Origin: CAJBVG01 sp943372995
Lineage (GTDB): Bacteria > Bacteroidota > Bacteroidia > Sphingobacteriales > Sphingobacteriaceae
Assembly (NCBI GenBank): GCA_943372995.1
Contig: CALSAQ010000007.1
Location: 44,505-108,504 of the forward strand
DNA: 64,000 bases
Direction of reading: 5' to 3'
Under the pieces are notes generated by a model that worked only from the letters and a program-made list of their open reading frames with translations, searched no databases and had not been told where the DNA came from. A program made the translations under genes and the position numbers. Position 1 is the first letter of the stretch; every line of letters begins with the position of its first letter. Of the stretch, positions 47,601 to 54,826 are shown one piece after another.

Positions 47601-50600
47601 CGGACGAATTGAATCTAATGTAAACACAGGAAGAGTTAAATCTCCTAAGTTTGGTATACCATCAAACTCATCTGCTCCAATATCATATCCTAAAGCACCA
47701 CCGTTTACAGAACCAACTGGACCTGGACGTTGATTGCCATCGAAATCATAATTTAATCCTGCTATTGTTCTTCCTTTTGACTCTAACAAAGTAGGAGCTC
47801 CAGAAGCTGCAATATGTAAATTGATAGAATCTGTAAACAATACATTTTCTGTAAATGAATTTGAATCGCTTAATGTAGCGCCTTTCCAAGCTGGATCTAA
47901 TGTAGAATGGTTTGTTGTACCAACCTGACCAATAAATCCATTAACGCCTGCATTGATGTTATATAAGTTATTATCTAATCTTGTAATTTGTTGAGAAGGA
48001 ACACCATTAATACTTATACCCCATGAACGGTGAGATCCGCCAGTGTTTGGATTTGTTATTGAGTTGCTAATAACGTTATTAACAATATTCAAACCAGTAA
48101 CTGTTGAAGCAAAGTACATACCTGCCCAATGTGTTTCACTAGCTCTAGAAGGAGTACCAAATAAATTAATCGTATTGTTATAAATGTGATAATTGCTACC
48201 CGTTCCAAGTACTCTTATACCAACACCACCATCACCAGATAATGAATTCCATCCATCACCCAATAAATACGAAATCATGTTATTTGCAATAGTATCATTA
48301 GCATTAGGGTATGCTGAAGATACTGTAATACCTTTTGCTGCATAACCACCAGTACCAGTAAAGCGTATAGTGTGAATTGTGTTTCCAATTACGTTAGTAT
48401 TGATAACACCTGCACCTACAGTAATACCTGTTGGGTTATTTGAGCTTGTTATAATATTAAATATTTTATTCGAGTTAATTTTTGATGAGCTTAGGAAAGC
48501 AACGTTTATACCCATTAATCTTACATAAAGCGTGGGTTCTGCTCCACCTATTTCATTACCAATAATTCTAAGGTTATCGTAAGAATTAGGGAAACCAGCA
48601 CTTAATGCATGAATACCTTGAGTAACCGCTTTAATTTCATTATTTAGAATTGATACATTATCGTGATTTCTACCTGATGTACCAGGTCCGTTACCCACAC
48701 CGATACCATAAATAGTACCCGATGCCGCACCTATAATCACATTGTTTTGTATGATTACATTATTACATCCGTTTAAAGTACCATTATCGTTTAATTGAAT
48801 AATAGATGTTGTACCTGTATTTGAATTTGAAAACACTAAGTATCTTCCTGAACCAGCGAAGCTTCCATCTATGGTTACTCTATCCGCTTGATTCAAACGA
48901 ATTAATGCACCAGCGAAATTACCTTTAATTGAATCTACTGTTGCTGCAGCTGGAGCTATAGTTAATCTATAACCACCCGCACCTTCTTCGGTAAATTCTA
49001 ATAATTCATTTGCTGCTGATTCAGTAGTATTTGAAAGTATTTCTGCTCTAACATTCTGAGTCATAATACCGTCGTTTATAGCTGCAAACAAACCGCCTGT
49101 TCCCGTTAATGAAGGATAAGTTCCTCCAGTACCTACAGTAACTGTTGCGGCTATTGGGCTTAATACTCTATACTCTCTAATGTTTCCTGTTAATGGGAAA
49201 TTAGCAGCACTTAATGCCACTGAAGTAGGTGCCGTTGCAAACGTACCTCCACTTGTATTCACATTTGGAGTTGTAGCATTATCTTGAGCAACAACAAAAT
49301 ACTGGATAGTATCTCCTGCTAATAATGGTGGATTTAACAACGAATAATCTATTGTGAAGTTAAATGGAGAAGAAGTATTGCTTGCTTCTGCATATTTCCA
49401 TCCTGGAGTACCAGCAGTGTTGTCGTTATATGTATTATTTGTATTTGATCTTTTTCTGTAATATACTCTTGGCTTATTGGTAGTTGTATTTACACCCGAT
49501 AAGTCAGAAATATTAGCAGTAAATGATCTGTTTGTAAGTTGTGAGGTTTTTCCCAACAAAGCATACGACACTGTAGGTGCAACAACATCTGTTGATGCTG
49601 GAGTATATGTACCTTCATATGCACCAATATCTGGAGTTGTTGTATTTCTAGTCGTTCCAGCATAATCATCCGCAACGGTAGAAATAACATCTGCACCAGA
49701 CTCTACAAGAGTTGGAGTTGTTGTATTTATAGTTAAATCATATGGTGTTGTTGTAGAGTTGGTGAATGTTACATTTTCAGTAACCGCATTCGCATCTCTA
49801 CCACCCATTCTTATTTTATAAAGAGCCAATGTTGAGTCTTTATTAGTACCATCGTAGAATATCATTGATCTTCCACTAGGTGTACCTGCATATAACAAGT
49901 TGTTGTTTGTTGTAGCAGCTATGTTAACTAAACTAGTTGAACCCGATCTTCTAAATGCCGAAGCAAAACCAGTACCTTTTGAAGTAATATTATTTACTAT
50001 GATATTATTTCTTAAATCTAAAGCACCATTTGCAGCAGTTGCACTTAGTGTATGAAATACACCAGAACCACCAAAGTTTGTTCCACTTGAAGTACCTGTT
50101 AAAAAGATAGTATTGTAATAAACATTAATCTTAGTATTAACAGAAGTTGATGTAATACTTATACCTCTAACAGCATCTGTTGCTGATGAAGTTATAGGTG
50201 CTTTTAAATCTGTTATAATATTATTATATATAGAATTTACAGCATTTGCAGTTCCACCACTTACAGCTATACCATAAGCTGATGCACTAGCATTGTTACC
50301 TGTTAATCCATAAATTTTATTTTTAAAGATTTTTGTATCATACCCAGCTGCAGAGAATATACCATAAGCTACAGTAGAACCTCCACTAGAAGTAATTCCA
50401 CTAATATCATTATTGTTTATTTCTAATGATACACCAGCTGTAGTTCCTATGTTTATACCATAGTTAGACGCAGTTCCTGAATAATTCGAAATTGTATTAC
50501 CAGAAATTTTTGATCCTGCATCGCCAATATTGAAGAAAATACCATTAATAGAAGAAGAACCTCCTACATAATTGGTCAATGTATTATTCGAAATAATCGC

Positions 50601-52121
50601 TTTTTGTGCTAATACTGTATTTTGGTTAATACCGATTAAACCAGTAGCACCAGTTACAGTTAAATTAGAAAAGTTATTATTAGATATAGTAGTTGTTCCT
50701 CCAACTGCAGAAGTTGATGTATTAAAATATCCAAACATACTTCCACCCACACCTGTCTTATTAATTAATCCTGTAGTAGCATTATTTGTAATAGTAGAGT
50801 TGTTGGTACCATTACTATTATATATTAGATAATGCGAAGAAGTTGTATTAATTACACTTGGTCCGAATGTGTTATTATTAATAGTAACACTATTTGTAGC
50901 TAAACCTACTTGATAAATATGTGCTGAAGTTCCAGTAACTGCACCTGTTGTGTTAGACACTACATGGTTAGAGTTTAAAACTGCTGTGGTTGTAGATGCC
51001 GAATAAACAGCATAGTTTGTACCATTTGCTCCAGCAACTCTTACCGTGGTAACAGTATCTCCAACAATAGTCACATTTCCTGTATTCGATGCGTATACAC
51101 CACCTACTAAACTTGTACTTGAAGCTTGAGTTACTGTAACCTTGTTATAATTAGCAGTAAAGTTTGCATTAGTACCTGACGCAAATACTCCCATATTTTG
51201 AGTAGCATTTCCCGAACCACCTAAAGCATTATTTACCGTATTGTAAGACGCGTTACCATTGTTATTATTAATTAATGCGATACCAAAACAGTTGAAGCCT
51301 GTTACAGCTCCAATATTTGTAACTGTATTTCCCGTTGAATAAGAACTACCACCTATGTCGTTGTTTTGATCATAGAGTGTAAATGGAAACGTTGCTGCAA
51401 AACCGGCAAAATAAATACCGATTGCTGCTTTAGTAACTGTATTGCTATAAATTTTGTTATTGCTATGTAAATCGCCAACACTAGTTAATGTTAGTGCTGC
51501 ATTTGAGGTTGCAGTTTGGTGACCTGCAAAAATTCCTATTGAAACGTTTGATGCTACCTTACTTAAAGTAACCGAACAGTTTTTTATGGTATTATGTTGA
51601 CAACCATCAAATGGTGCCGTACCTGAAAAGTTAACTAATGCAAATCCAGACTCCATAGATCCAGGAGCTTTAGTATTTGTATCAACTAAATTAATACCGT
51701 CGATTGTTACATAATCAACACCGGCTAAAATAAAGATTCCATCTGTTGCCGTGTTCGTTCCAACGAATGCGGTGAACAACGGATTTGCACCTACCGTTAG
51801 TGGCGATTTTTGAATCACCAAATTTTTGGTAGAGCCTAAAGATGGATTTAACACAGAACTTCCCAAAACATAACCACCAACTGGGGCTGTCTCAGTATGT
51901 CCTGCAACGATGTTAATTGTTACTCCACCAGCTCCAACTCCATAAGTGTTTAAGGAATCGATTGCCGATTTTAATGTAAGATAATTGTTGGGACCCGATC
52001 CTAGTGGGTCAACCGTTTTGGTGCCCGTTAATGCTTGCGCATTCGCAGAGAGTGCAAATACCGTTAATAGTATTTGCACCAATACTAGGGCTTTCACTTT
52101 TTGGTAGAAATTAAACCTCAT
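41670..52121 (-). CDS. Giant T9SS-secreted beta-helix/GEVED/Ig protein 3 (3483 aa)
   Basis: A signal peptide (residues 1-29, ending SANAQA) leads into a long type C beta-helix (about 35-830) rich in Asn/Thr/Ser ladders and ending DIGAYE. An FN3-like spacer (833-985) and a type B helix (993-1489, ending IGADEF) follow. Then come Ig/FN3-like regions (1500-1960), a GEVED domain (about 1970-2126, with FTYGEVEDYRIRI), and two BNR-associated N-terminal-like repeats (FWLTYDINSTAV, LWLAFDISSSAV; 2141-2408). A second GEVED-like domain (2420-2574, GETQDYEINI) precedes an Ig-like segment and a lamin-tail-like domain (2701-2881). Five Ig repeats (2958-3300), a PKD domain with WNFGDP (3308-3381) and the sorting domain starting GAAPNPF (3391-3483) complete it. 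Surface adhesion or glycan binding is the likely role. It is the first of the leftward giant genes and lies next to the parS/mnmG region. Confidence 0.88.
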   Translation of the reverse strand: MRFNFYQKVKALVLVQILLTVFALSANAQALTGTKTVDPLGSGPNNYLTLKSAIDSLNTYGVGAGGVTINIVAGHTETAPVGGYVLGSSVLNPSLGSTKNLVIQKSPLTVGANPLFTAFVGTNTATDGIFILAGVDYVTIDGINLVDTNTKAPGSMESGFALVNFSGTAPFDGCQHNTIKNCSVTLSKVASNVSIGIFAGHQTATSNAALTLTSVGDLHSNNKIYSNTVTKAAIGIYFAGFAATFPFTLYDQNNDIGGSSYSTGNTVTNIGAVTGFNCFGIALINNNNGNASYNTVNNALGGSGNATQNMGVFASGTNANFTANYNKVTVTQASSTSLVGGVYASNTGNVTIVGDTVTTVRVAGANGTNYAVYSASTTTAVLNSNHVVSNTTGAVTGTSAHIYQVGLATNSVTINNNTFGPSVINTTSSHYLIYNSNGTNNSTITNNATTGLINKTGVGGSMFGYFNTSTSAVGGTTTISNNNFSNLTVTGATGLIGINQNTVLAQKAIISNNTLTNYVGGSSSINGIFFNIGDAGSKISGNTISNYSGTASNYGINIGTTAGVSLEINNNDISGITSSGGSTVAYGIFSAAGYDTKIFKNKIYGLTGNNASASAYGIAVSGGTANAVNSIYNNIITDLKAPITSSATDAVRGISITSTSVNTKINVYYNTIFLTGTSSGTNFGGSGVFHTLSATAANGALDLRNNIIVNNITSKGTGFASAFRRSGSTSLVNIAATTNNNLLYAGTPSGRSMIFYDGTNKDSTLALYKIRMGGRDANAVTENVTFTNSTTTPYDLTINTTTPTLVESGADVISTVADDYAGTTRNTTTPDIGAYEGTYTPASTDVVAPTVSYALLGKTSQLTNRSFTANISDLSGVNTTTNKPRVYYRKRSNTNNTYNDNTAGTPGWKYAEASNTSSPFNFTIDYSLLNPPLLAGDTIQYFVVAQDNATTPNVNTSGGTFATAPTSVALSAANFPLTGNIREYRVLSPIAATVTVGTGGTYPSLTGTGGLFAAINDGIMTQNVRAEILSNTTESAANELLEFTEEGAGGYRLTIAPAAATVDSIKGNFAGALIRLNQADRVTIDGSFAGSGRYLVFSNSNTGTTSIIQLNDNGTLNGCNNVIIQNNVIIGAASGTIYGIGVGNGPGTSGRNHDNVSILNNEIKAVTQGIHALSAGFPNSYDNLRIIGNEIGGAEPTLYVRLMGINVAFLSSSKINSNKIFNIITSSNNPTGITVGAGVINTNVIGNTIHTIRFTGTGGYAAKGITVSSAYPNANDTIANNMISYLLGDGWNSLSGDGGVGIRVLGTGSNYHIYNNTINLFGTPSRASETHWAGMYFASTVTGLNIVNNVISNSITNPNTGGSHRSWGISINGVPSQQITRLDNNLYNINAGVNGFIGQVGTTNHSTLDPAWKGATLSDSNSFTENVLFTDSINLHIAASGAPTLLESKGRTIAGLNYDFDGNQRPGPVGSVNGGALGYDIGADEFDGIPNLGDLTLPVFTLDSIRPLPNTCLTTGHTFYATATDASGIDSVAIFWSLGKSAAAQPVILMTNTTGNKYQGTIPANIDSLIAYSFRVVDLSVNKNALNVAGGTYKDKTFTVTASVDQDTISLGSTVQLQVTSPNEAQLGTGTGVNAAFSNIASPYATYYGNGRQQYLIRASELQTLGFSAGTINSIGFEVVAPIPTGANRTAKGFTMKLSNYIPSTITTLVNPASPTQVFGPVDYLPVLGVNQHEFTTPFIWDGTSNVLVDICFSNGVTGSSTDQWFVRQSPAGFNAHTYYQVDGAVSNICSYNATVSATPSIRPNLYINGAAAVSGATWSQTTGGGLSATNVVNPTATPTSSGTITYSVNATNGTCSANGSVDVFVVIPVTPVTAFTADTTNATLGGKVSTVIFTDQSLNLPTNWTWTFTPSTVTYVNGTNANSKNPQVQFNAAGLYTVKLKTSNVAGVDSLIKTNYINAYLGYCDAKSTQSPSVDDNIGMVMMISGNDTIFSNGSDLPITSNPLSKNNYTNFVDSTIVPTIEVEQNKKYSIDVASIHDGTRYGTGVSVYIDYNKNGSFADPGEGFFAGTIGTSGSNHLRYQFNIPCTADTGVTRMRIIQVESSTGIVPSCTTFTYGEVEDYRIRIVENPIQYVYSNVEQVTGDVLKNVVNQPVVRIPVVTTGCGVKLNLTSLSINTTGTTSLADISNAKIFYTGTSKVFADTSLFGTATPTGSFTITGSKPLLTDTNYFWLTYDINSTAVIGNFIDAEVTSLTIGGTPQIPTTTAPVGNRLINVPTVYVSNSSAQQQGLVFLGSKNNPIIRARINMANTGGPAQLNSIKFALTGTTLKSDIVKVSLYKTGSSINFNALTLIDTAVSITDTITFNKNTSLFPDSNYLWLAFDISSSAVLENHLDAELLGFTIEGNSHVATSGNPSGFRKISADYCFPSYSSGTGSGDFATYVKFGAIVDANGASPSPYYTFKPYSVYNASFQRFQTDTIEFSAGTYNSNDFGAWIDYNHDGVFDNNTEKIAEVYNIAAGPFKAKVGVKIPITANLGITRLRVREADQTSTNIHPCDPYSFGETQDYEINILPAPPGDYYPPNILNVAVNPDSQCVAVSHTISATVTDTTGIASVSLLWSSGGVPQTPIAMTNVGNVYSATVPAQGKNVVSFRIEAIDNSIYANTSRSNFDVYQDEYFRVNAGMDRNISPGQTASLSAGTTKDRPFRITEFNFFNYTGGCGLSNGSQCTWPASLPTTMYDDNLEITNLTNASADLSGYQFVTEGTSTGSITFPAGTIVPPNGVVIVHFSSAGAADPANLIFKLTAGNFAPGSGSSLGFVLKNNVGDIVDAVATNTYVFGTANGVTSDHWSGAGVTSPSGQAGATLQGDDLNDNSNWVTASLNTPVSIGFVNPSLPTLPSGSVITWTGGLLTGPQVGGSIVTPVHPNVGSFTYYAASTDGVCSYTDTVVVNVLPAPVVSLGGPTGVICGTTPRTLDAGNPGCSYLWTLDNIQVGTTRTINASVAGTYKVVVTNLAGASASDTIKLTAAAAFPFTMADRTLCTGGTITIDAGAHTAYLWSTGATTQTIQVNAIGTYHVTVTNASGCTATDTFEVTTVSPPAFTLGADRTVCSNGTITIDAGQPGSTYLWSTGATTQSIVVSAAGSYHVTVTNNSGCILMDTVNVTVTPAPVVSLGADVQICPGTNTVLDAGNVGATYLWSTGATTKTLTVTTAGTYHVAVTSGGCTSRDTIVVTLKAAPSVNLGPDLNICTSDTVTLDAGVGASYLWSTGATTRTIRVSTAGTYSVTVTNTEGCTGTDAVVVTNKATPNAAFTTTAQVGTSVTFQATSTVGLTYLWNFGDPNSAANTSQAQAPIHVFTGAGTYTVTLTVTSVANGCSATTTQQVIISGVGNNLAELFKLGAAPNPFVAETKINYTLPEDANSVSVEVYDMIGRKVADIVNNEYQASGNYQFNYRNEDMQTSSGVYMVRLTVDGKIAYVRIIDIAKK
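41749..41938 (-). repeat. T9SS-tail DNA repeat, copy in giant gene 3
   Basis: This is the partner of 30471-30660, in the same orientation, with about five differences in 190 bp. The equivalent part of giant gene 1 encodes a clearly different sequence (LTKDASSVTIEVFDVVGRK). Confidence 0.85.
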
Positions 52122-52180
52122 AAACGTTTGATTTTAGTATGGTACTGTTTGTTTTTTTTTTGCGATTTTTTTCTAAAATA

Positions 52181-52196
52181 TGTCACAATTATGACA
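52181..52196. promoter_or_regulatory. Operator-like palindrome upstream of giant gene 3
   Basis: TGTCACAATTATGACA has half-sites TGTCA/TGACA and matches its own complement at 14 of 16 positions. It lies 60 bp before the giant gene 3 start codon, where a dimeric regulator could act. No cognate protein can be named. Confidence 0.4.
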
Positions 52197-52521
52197 CACT
52201 AGAATTTGCAAATTAGAGAATACATTGTAGTAATGCAAAAAGTTTTTTACAATAAAATATATATACCAAAATAATTTGAATTATTAGTAAAAATTACTTG
52301 CTAGTTTTTTAGTGTTTTTTTTTAATGTTTCTTTTTATAAATAACATTATATCAATATGTTTGATGCCCCAATAACCACTAAACTAAAAGTAGTCGAAAA
52401 AGAAAATTTTTCTGTATAATGACTAAAAAACAAAAAATGCTCTCTTTAAAGTCATTTGTCATTAAATATTCCTGAATTCCCTGTTAAAAACTCTTAGAAT
52501 GTGAAATTAAATTCAAAAAAA

Positions 52522-52537
52522 TGTTTCACGTGGAACA
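52522..52537. other. parS-like site 1
   Basis: TGTTTCACGTGGAACA matches the chromosomal parS consensus TGTTTCACGTGAAACA at 15 of 16 positions. It equals a mixture of the two accepted half-sites (TGTTTCAC and GTGGAACA). It would be bound by ParB. Confidence 0.85.
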
Positions 52538-52574
52538 CATAATATACTCCTAAAAAAAACATAAAAAAGATTGG

Positions 52575-52590
52575 TGTTTCATGTGGAACA
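52575..52590. other. parS-like site 2
   Basis: TGTTTCATGTGGAACA differs from the parS consensus at two positions and keeps both half-sites. It starts 53 bp after the start of site 1. Confidence 0.75.
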
Positions 52591-52609
52591 CATAACACAA
52601 GCAAGCATC

Positions 52610-52625
52610 GGTTTCACGTGAAACA
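52610..52625. other. parS-like site 3
   Basis: GGTTTCACGTGAAACA matches 15 of 16 consensus positions, and its inner 14 bp form a perfect palindrome. It starts 35 bp after the start of site 2 and 69 bp before the mnmG start codon. Confidence 0.85.
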
Positions 52626-52653
52626 TGTGTTTAAATTGCAATTCAAAATAGTA

Positions 52654-52661
52654 TATCTTTG
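52654..52661 (+). promoter_or_regulatory. -7 box of mnmG
   Basis: TATCTTTG is a full TAnnTTTG match, 17 bp before the ATG at 52679. It implies a leader of about 12 nt and rules out a GTG start at 52661. Confidence 0.65.
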
Positions 52662-52678
52662 TGGTGTTAATAATAGTC

Positions 52679-54541
52679 ATGAATCAAAAATATAATGTAA
52701 TAGTGGTTGGTGCTGGTCACGCAGGATGTGAAGCGGCAGCTGCAGCGGCGAATCTTGGGTCAAAAGTGTTGCTAATAACCATGAATATGGGTGTGATTGC
52801 TCAGATGTCGTGTAATCCTGCAATGGGTGGTGTAGCAAAAGGACAGATTGTAAGAGAGATTGACGCAATGGGAGGGTATTCAGGAATTATAGCTGATAAA
52901 AGTACTATACAGTTTAGAATGCTAAATAAATCAAAAGGCCCTGCAATGTGGAGTCCGAGAGCTCAAAACGATAGAATGAGATTTGCGGAGGAATGGCGTT
53001 TGGCATTGGAAAGAACTCCCAATGTGGATTTCTGGCAAGATATGGTAACCTCGTTGATAACAAAAGATGGAAGAGTAGTGGGGGTAAGAACATCCCTAGG
53101 TATCGAATTCGATGCGGATGCGGTAGTTCTAACAAATGGTACTTTCTTAAATGGTGTAATACATATAGGTGAAAAAAGATTCGGTGGAGGAAGAACAGCT
53201 GAAAGAGCGGCAACAGGTTTAACCGAAAATCTAGTTGAACTTGGATTTGAATCGGGTAGAATGAAAACTGGAACACCTCCAAGAGTAGATGGACGATCTC
53301 TCGACTATTCTAAAATGGAAGAACAAAAAGGTGATGAAAACCCTAACCGCTTTTCCTTTTTAGAAGTGGATCGTATAAAAGAACAAAGAAGTTGTTTTAT
53401 AACATATACTAATGAGGCTGTACATGAAACCTTAAAAGAAGGCTTCGAAAAGTCGCCTATGTTTACTGGAAGAATACAAGGTCTTGGACCAAGATACTGT
53501 CCATCTATAGAAGATAAAATAAATAGATTTGCTGAAAGGAACAGGCATCAAATATTTGTTGAACCAGAAGGATGGGAAACAGTTGAAATTTATGTTAATG
53601 GCTTTTCAACTTCTTTACCCGAAGATGTACAATACAAAGCATTAAGATTAATACCTGGTTTTGAAAATGCTAAAATGTTTCGTCCGGGTTATGCAATAGA
53701 ATACGACTACTTTCCACCAACTCAGTTAGGTCTCACATTAGAAACTAAGCTGGTTGAAAACTTATACTTTGCTGGTCAAATAAATGGTACAACGGGTTAT
53801 GAGGAGGCTGCATCTCAAGGATTCATAGCTGGGATAAATGCTCATTTGAAAATAAATGAACAAAATCCATTAATAATGAAACGATCTGAATCATATATAG
53901 GTGTATTAATTGACGACCTTGTAACTAAAGGAACCGAAGAGCCCTATAGAATGTTTACTTCAAGAGCAGAACATAGATTATTATTAAGACAAGATAATGC
54001 TGATATTCGATTAACAGAACTTTCATATAATTTAGGATTGGCTTCTGAGGAAAGACTCAACAGAATGAAAGAAAAGGTACAGAACTCGGAATCAATTATA
54101 AAGTATCTAAAAGAAAAAAGTATTGAGCCATCAGAAATAAATACTATATTACAATCTAAAGAAACAAACGAAATACCTCATAGCGTAAAAATGTACACTC
54201 TACTTTTGAGGCCTCAAGTAGAAATTTCGGATTTAATAAATTCTGATAATAAATTAAAAGATCTTGTGGCCAACATGAAGATGGAGGATATCGAACAAGC
54301 TGAAATAAATATTAAATATGAGAGTTATTTAAATAAGGAATTGGAAATGGTTGAAAAGTTAAAAAAATTGGATGATAAACTAATCAATCCAGAATTTAAT
54401 TATCATAACTTAATTTCCCTTTCTAAAGAAGCAAGAGAAAAACTAATGAAGATAAAACCTCGTACATTAGGTCAAGCATCGAGGATTTCTGGCGTATCTC
54501 CTGCAGATGTAAGTGTATTGATGGTACACTTAAACAACTAA
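52679..54541 (+). CDS. mnmG: tRNA uridine-5-carboxymethylaminomethyl modification enzyme MnmG (GidA)
   Basis: The 620-residue product matches the family's length. With MnmE it adds the carboxymethylaminomethyl group to U34 of certain tRNAs, using FAD and a folate cofactor. The FAD-binding VVGAGHAGCEAA is at about residues 8-19. The conserved CNPAMGGVAKGQIVREIDAM lies near 47-66, LTNGTFLNGVIHIGE near 150-164, and FAGQINGTTGYEEAA near 368-382. The C-terminal helical domain contains the MnmE-contacting region and ends with the conserved ASRISGVSPADVSVLMVHL. It is the first rightward gene after the parS sites. In many bacteria gidA lies beside the chromosomal origin. Confidence 0.98.
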   Translation: MNQKYNVIVVGAGHAGCEAAAAAANLGSKVLLITMNMGVIAQMSCNPAMGGVAKGQIVREIDAMGGYSGIIADKSTIQFRMLNKSKGPAMWSPRAQNDRMRFAEEWRLALERTPNVDFWQDMVTSLITKDGRVVGVRTSLGIEFDADAVVLTNGTFLNGVIHIGEKRFGGGRTAERAATGLTENLVELGFESGRMKTGTPPRVDGRSLDYSKMEEQKGDENPNRFSFLEVDRIKEQRSCFITYTNEAVHETLKEGFEKSPMFTGRIQGLGPRYCPSIEDKINRFAERNRHQIFVEPEGWETVEIYVNGFSTSLPEDVQYKALRLIPGFENAKMFRPGYAIEYDYFPPTQLGLTLETKLVENLYFAGQINGTTGYEEAASQGFIAGINAHLKINEQNPLIMKRSESYIGVLIDDLVTKGTEEPYRMFTSRAEHRLLLRQDNADIRLTELSYNLGLASEERLNRMKEKVQNSESIIKYLKEKSIEPSEINTILQSKETNEIPHSVKMYTLLLRPQVEISDLINSDNKLKDLVANMKMEDIEQAEINIKYESYLNKELEMVEKLKKLDDKLINPEFNYHNLISLSKEAREKLMKIKPRTLGQASRISGVSPADVSVLMVHLNN

Positions 54542-54570
54542 TTAATTGATAATCAGTAAATTATAGGGAA

Positions 54571-54792
54571 ATGAGAACAATAATGTTGTTTCTATTAATG
54601 TTACTGAGCTCATGCATAACAACAACAAAATCGGGAATTAGCACCGAAATTTATGCTAAATGTATTTCCAATAACGGAGACCAAGCTGTATTTGAATGTA
54701 CTAATCCTAACTATTCTCAAATAATAGTTAAAGATAAAGTGACAAAATATAAGGTTGGGCGTAGCTATGTCTTGATTTTAAGAAAAAAATAA
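54571..54792 (+). CDS. Small predicted lipoprotein (73 aa)
   Basis: This short open frame begins with a hydrophobic segment and a lipobox (MLFLLMLLSSC, Cys15), which predicts a mature lipoprotein of about 59 residues. Two further cysteines occur at KCISNN and FECTNP. There is no recognisable domain. It lies 29 bp after mnmG and 34 bp before the Big_5 lipoprotein gene in the same direction, so the three may be cotranscribed. The lipobox and spacing favour a real gene, but the function is unknown. Confidence 0.6.
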   Translation: MRTIMLFLLMLLSSCITTTKSGISTEIYAKCISNNGDQAVFECTNPNYSQIIVKDKVTKYKVGRSYVLILRKK

Positions 54793-54826
54793 TAATCTTA
54801 AATCATTATCTACTATAATTGTGGTA

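Larger units (their letters stand above)
52122..52678. other. Non-coding region between giant gene 3 and mnmG, with parS cluster
   Basis: These 557 bp carry no gene. They are strongly AT-rich and contain an operator-like palindrome at 52181-52196, three parS-like 16-mers at 52522-52625 and the mnmG promoter box at 52654-52661. Divergent promoters for giant gene 3 and mnmG must lie here. No perfect DnaA box (TTATNCACA) was found in it. Confidence 0.75.

Noticed and set aside
52522..52625. parS-like elements considered as transcription terminators or E-box-type operators for mnmG
   Set aside because: There is no T tract or stem-loop spacing, three copies share the specific parS half-sites, and they lie upstream of a promoter rather than downstream of a gene. 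Operator function cannot be fully excluded.
52661..52678. GTG start at 52661 for mnmG, and comparable early starts at 3972, 5566, 57892 and 59954
   Set aside because: Each is a GTG or TTG start shortly upstream of a good ATG. For mnmG and thiL a full TAnnTTTG promoter box overlaps the upstream codon.
52677..53282. Leftward open frames opposite the start of mnmG
   Set aside because: They are antisense to the conserved FAD-binding part of MnmG and have biased Leu/His-rich composition typical of shadow frames.
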